Of a stretch of DNA of 64,000 nt, positions 62,097 to 64,000 are shown piece by piece. The notes beneath the pieces are model-generated. The model saw only the letters and a list, made by a program, of their open reading frames with translations, was not told where the DNA came from and did not search any database. The position numbers and the translations under genes are program-made. Origin of the DNA: Bacteroidota bacterium. GTDB lineage: Bacteria; Bacteroidota; Rhodothermia; Rhodothermales; UBA10348. Location: assembly GCA_022567305.1 (NCBI GenBank), contig JADFHF010000001.1, positions 124,001 through 188,000 on the forward strand, read 5' to 3'. Numbering within the stretch: the stretch's first letter is position 1; every line of letters begins with the position of its first letter.

Positions 62097-63554
62097 ATGA
62101 GTTTCCAGATCCACACCATCATGCATTATTCCGTTCTCGTACTCGGACTATTCGTTTTCTTTTCACAGGAAAGCAGTGCCCAAGAGGAAGAAGCATTTCT
62201 ATCTCTCGGAGAGACCCACGAAATTTACTCGAACGTCCTTGAAGAGTCACGGGAGATCATCGTAGGCCTACCCTCAGGATACCAGACCAGCGACGACACA
62301 TATCCCGTAATATATCTACTTGATGGTCGAGGGCATTTTCATCATACGACGGGAACGGCACGATTTCTCGCAAGGAACGGACGCATGCCGGACGTCATCG
62401 TGGTGGCGATTCCGAATACGGATCGGACGCGGGATTTGACGCCGCCAACTCACGTCGACAGCCTGGGTACGTTCCCAACAGCCGGGGGAGCGGATAACTT
62501 CCTGGAGTTCATCAGCGAAGAACTCAAACCTTACGTTGAAGAGAATTTTCGGACCAGACCGTACTCCATTCTGATTGGGCACTCTTTCGGTGGTCTGTTG
62601 GTGAATCACGCGCTCGTTCATCGGCCAGACATTTTTAATGCATACGTGTCCATAAGTCCAAGTCTTGGGTGGGATGAACAGCGACTGGTTGCGCAGGCTG
62701 ATTCAGCGTTCAATCATGCGGACAACCTGGTCGGCGATTTCTATATGACGATGGGAAATGAAGGAGGGGAAATGCTGGGTGGCGCGATGAAATTTGCGGG
62801 TGTTCTGGAAGGCAAGGCGCCAGATTCATTCCGTTGGGAGTTCAATCAGATGGAAGAAGAAGATCATGGTTCGGTCCCTCACAGATCCACCTACTATGGA
62901 CTCGAAAAAATATTTGAGGGTTGGCATTTGCATGATCCTGTTGGCCTCTACGAAACGGGAGGATTGACGGCCATCGACCGGCGTTTCGAGCGCTCGTCTA
63001 AACGCTTTGGGTATGAAAGAAGTGCTTCTGGTCAGATACTAAGCCAGATTGGCAGCAAAGCGCTCGAGGAGAAGAATTCCGCCGAGGCAGAGGCAATTTA
63101 TGTGCGAATGATCGAAAACGATCCGAACTCAGCGACGGGTCATTACGGGCTAGGTGAAGCCCATGCGCTCATGGGCCACGAGAATGCGGCTATCGAGCAT
63201 TTTAAGCTCGCTCTCACGCTCGATCAAAAAAACAAGAAAGCACGAGAAAAGCTAACAGAATATGGGGTCGATTTATCCGATTACCCGGAAAATGTTGAGG
63301 TACCAAAGCAAGTGCTGGAGTCCTATGCCGGCACCTATTCTGATGCTGATGAAGAGTACGTGATCACCTTGAATGGAGAAAAGCTATTCTTGGAAGTTGG
63401 AGGAAAATGGGAGATGTATCCTATATCTACAGAACGATTTAAACTGATCGTAGCTGAAGTGTATGTGATCTTCAAGACCAACGACTTAGGGAAAGTCATC
63501 GGTTTTACGATTGATCAGAATGGAGATAAGAGCGAAACCACTCGGATCGAATAG
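62097..63554 (+). CDS. Secreted alpha/beta hydrolase (esterase) with TPR and C-terminal beta domain
   Basis: 485 residues. A signal peptide (LVLGLFVFFSQESSAQ) is followed by an esterase domain of the Fes/YbbA type, with LIGHSFGGLLVNHALVHRPD (S163) and DHGSVPH as the His loop; a catalytic acid is likely between them. Then come TPR-like helices (SAEAEAIYVRMIENDPNSAT, GHENAAIEHFKLALTLDQKN) and a DUF3471-like tail. ATG 62097 was taken; ATG 62121 would start at the signal core. The usual substrates are siderophore esters or sugar esters; here undetermined. Confidence 0.85.
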   Translation: MSFQIHTIMHYSVLVLGLFVFFSQESSAQEEEAFLSLGETHEIYSNVLEESREIIVGLPSGYQTSDDTYPVIYLLDGRGHFHHTTGTARFLARNGRMPDVIVVAIPNTDRTRDLTPPTHVDSLGTFPTAGGADNFLEFISEELKPYVEENFRTRPYSILIGHSFGGLLVNHALVHRPDIFNAYVSISPSLGWDEQRLVAQADSAFNHADNLVGDFYMTMGNEGGEMLGGAMKFAGVLEGKAPDSFRWEFNQMEEEDHGSVPHRSTYYGLEKIFEGWHLHDPVGLYETGGLTAIDRRFERSSKRFGYERSASGQILSQIGSKALEEKNSAEAEAIYVRMIENDPNSATGHYGLGEAHALMGHENAAIEHFKLALTLDQKNKKAREKLTEYGVDLSDYPENVEVPKQVLESYAGTYSDADEEYVITLNGEKLFLEVGGKWEMYPISTERFKLIVAEVYVIFKTNDLGKVIGFTIDQNGDKSETTRIE

Positions 63555-63828
63555 AGCCATCGAGCACTTGACTCTGGAATCAAGCTAAAAAGTTTGGTTG
63601 TCCGAACAGACCCCCGCTAATGCCGACGAATGAAGCAGCCTTCCTCCTCTCACCTCATACTGATAAACAAGATGGGCAGGGACGATCGGATAGTAGAGCG
63701 TTTTTTCCTCACGCGGCTCCTCCGAATAGCAGGAATAGCTTGTCTATCGTGGTTGAATTGCCTATTATTTTGATGGGATGGTTTGCATCTGAAGCTCTCT
63801 TGCGAGCATAACCCCTTGGGGGACAACC
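63555..63828 (+). other. Gap with a CCCC-TT-GGGG hairpin before the last gene
   Basis: 274 bp with no convincing gene. AGCATAACCCCTTGGGG at 63805-63821 is a short hairpin-like element 7 nt upstream of ATG 63829, and overlaps the G-rich ribosome site (GGGGGA). Confidence 0.4.
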
Positions 63829-64000
63829 ATGATTCGAAATAATTGCACGCATCGTCGTCTGTACGGTTACTCTACCCTTCTCGTCAGTCTGTCGATTTCC
63901 TTGCTGCTGGGAATTACTCCATTTACAGCGGCTGCTCAGGACCAACTGAGCGAAACTGAGCAAATCATTCATGTGCTCAACCGGTTGGCCTATGGCCCGA
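63829..64000 (+). CDS. DUF1800 family protein, N-terminal part (truncated by window end)
   Basis: 57 residues are visible. Signal peptide (LLVSLSISLLLGITPFTAAA) followed by QLSETEQIIHVLNRLAYGP, the HLLNR(L/A)xxGP start that characterises DUF1800 proteins. These are secreted proteins usually encoded beside a DUF1501 partner; their function is unsettled. GGGGGA precedes the ATG at good distance. Confidence 0.75.
   Translation, partial: MIRNNCTHRRLYGYSTLLVSLSISLLLGITPFTAAAQDQLSETEQIIHVLNRLAYGP

Noticed and set aside
63620-63811. 63-codon frame before the DUF1800 gene
   Set aside because: Composition is not protein-like, there is no ribosome site and no recognisable motif.
1-64000. tRNA, rRNA, CRISPR, insertion sequence or prophage
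   Set aside because: All gaps are short; I saw no cloverleaf, no regularly spaced repeats, and no transposase, integrase or phage structural gene.

Overview
The window looks like a chromosomal segment of a marine, Gram-negative member of the Bacteroidota, most likely the Rhodothermota/Balneolota side of the phylum. This is inferred from gene content. Four secreted proteins end in type IX secretion (T9SS) sorting domains with NYPNPFNPSTTIRF- or VVPNPYV-type starts. There is a PorV/PorQ-family barrel, a CarboxypepD-type TonB receptor, paired FtsX-like permeases of the kind common in this phylum, and almost no Shine-Dalgarno sequences ahead of start codons. I found no rRNA, tRNA, CRISPR array, insertion sequence or prophage. 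Both edges cut genes: threonine synthase on the left and a DUF1800 protein on the right.

Layout. 1-6.5 kb: thrC 3' end, a membrane-protein gene broken by an amber codon, YceI, two Tat-exported Gfo/Idh/MocA oxidoreductases flanking an ApbE flavin transferase, and TatD. 6.7-10.2 kb: a PDZ-membrane-GAF LytS-type kinase with its LytTR regulator. 10.2-23.3 kb: an envelope and secretion block with a GHL10 glycosidase, an FG-GAP protein, a TonB receptor/secreted protein/PorV-like trio and a peptidoglycan amidase. 23.6-29.7 kb: an acyl desaturase and two ABC permeases without an ATPase. 30-31.3 kb: a Tat-exported PLP enzyme. 31.3-40.2 kb: a DNA-repair block (RmuC, AddA-like, AddB-like, and a divergent DnaQ-like exonuclease) with a long palindrome in the divergent promoter region.

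40.3-49.5 kb: small membrane proteins, a gluconate-dehydrogenase-like pair (Tat subunit 3 plus a GMC flavoprotein with a ferredoxin-like Cys motif), TauE/SafE, a cyclase-homology/SRPBCC fusion, a serine hydrolase, TonB and a YjbQ protein. 49.5-54.5 kb: lipoproteins and secreted proteins, DUF3179 plus an outer-membrane barrel, and a Ser/Thr kinase stub. 54.6-56.9 kb: an OmpR/histidine kinase pair. 57-64 kb: a secreted TPR protein, a DinB remnant, a Kelch lipoprotein, an S9 peptidase, an esterase-TPR protein and the start of a DUF1800 protein.

Themes. Many products act outside the cytoplasm: T9SS cargo, Tat substrates and lipoproteins. Two T9SS cargo proteins, the amidase and the GHL10 enzyme, could together strip and cut peptidoglycan. 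Several genes are broken: an amber codon, a kinase stub, a DinB remnant, and an ATG-GTT-TGA start on addB. Several intergenic regions carry perfect palindromes that could be operators. I did not find one clearly unprecedented multi-gene system. The strongest leads are the ApbE/Gfo-Idh sandwich with a missing catalytic lysine, the palindrome-controlled AddAB/exonuclease locus, the cyclase-SRPBCC fusion, and the GMC dehydrogenase with a CX2CX2CX3C motif.
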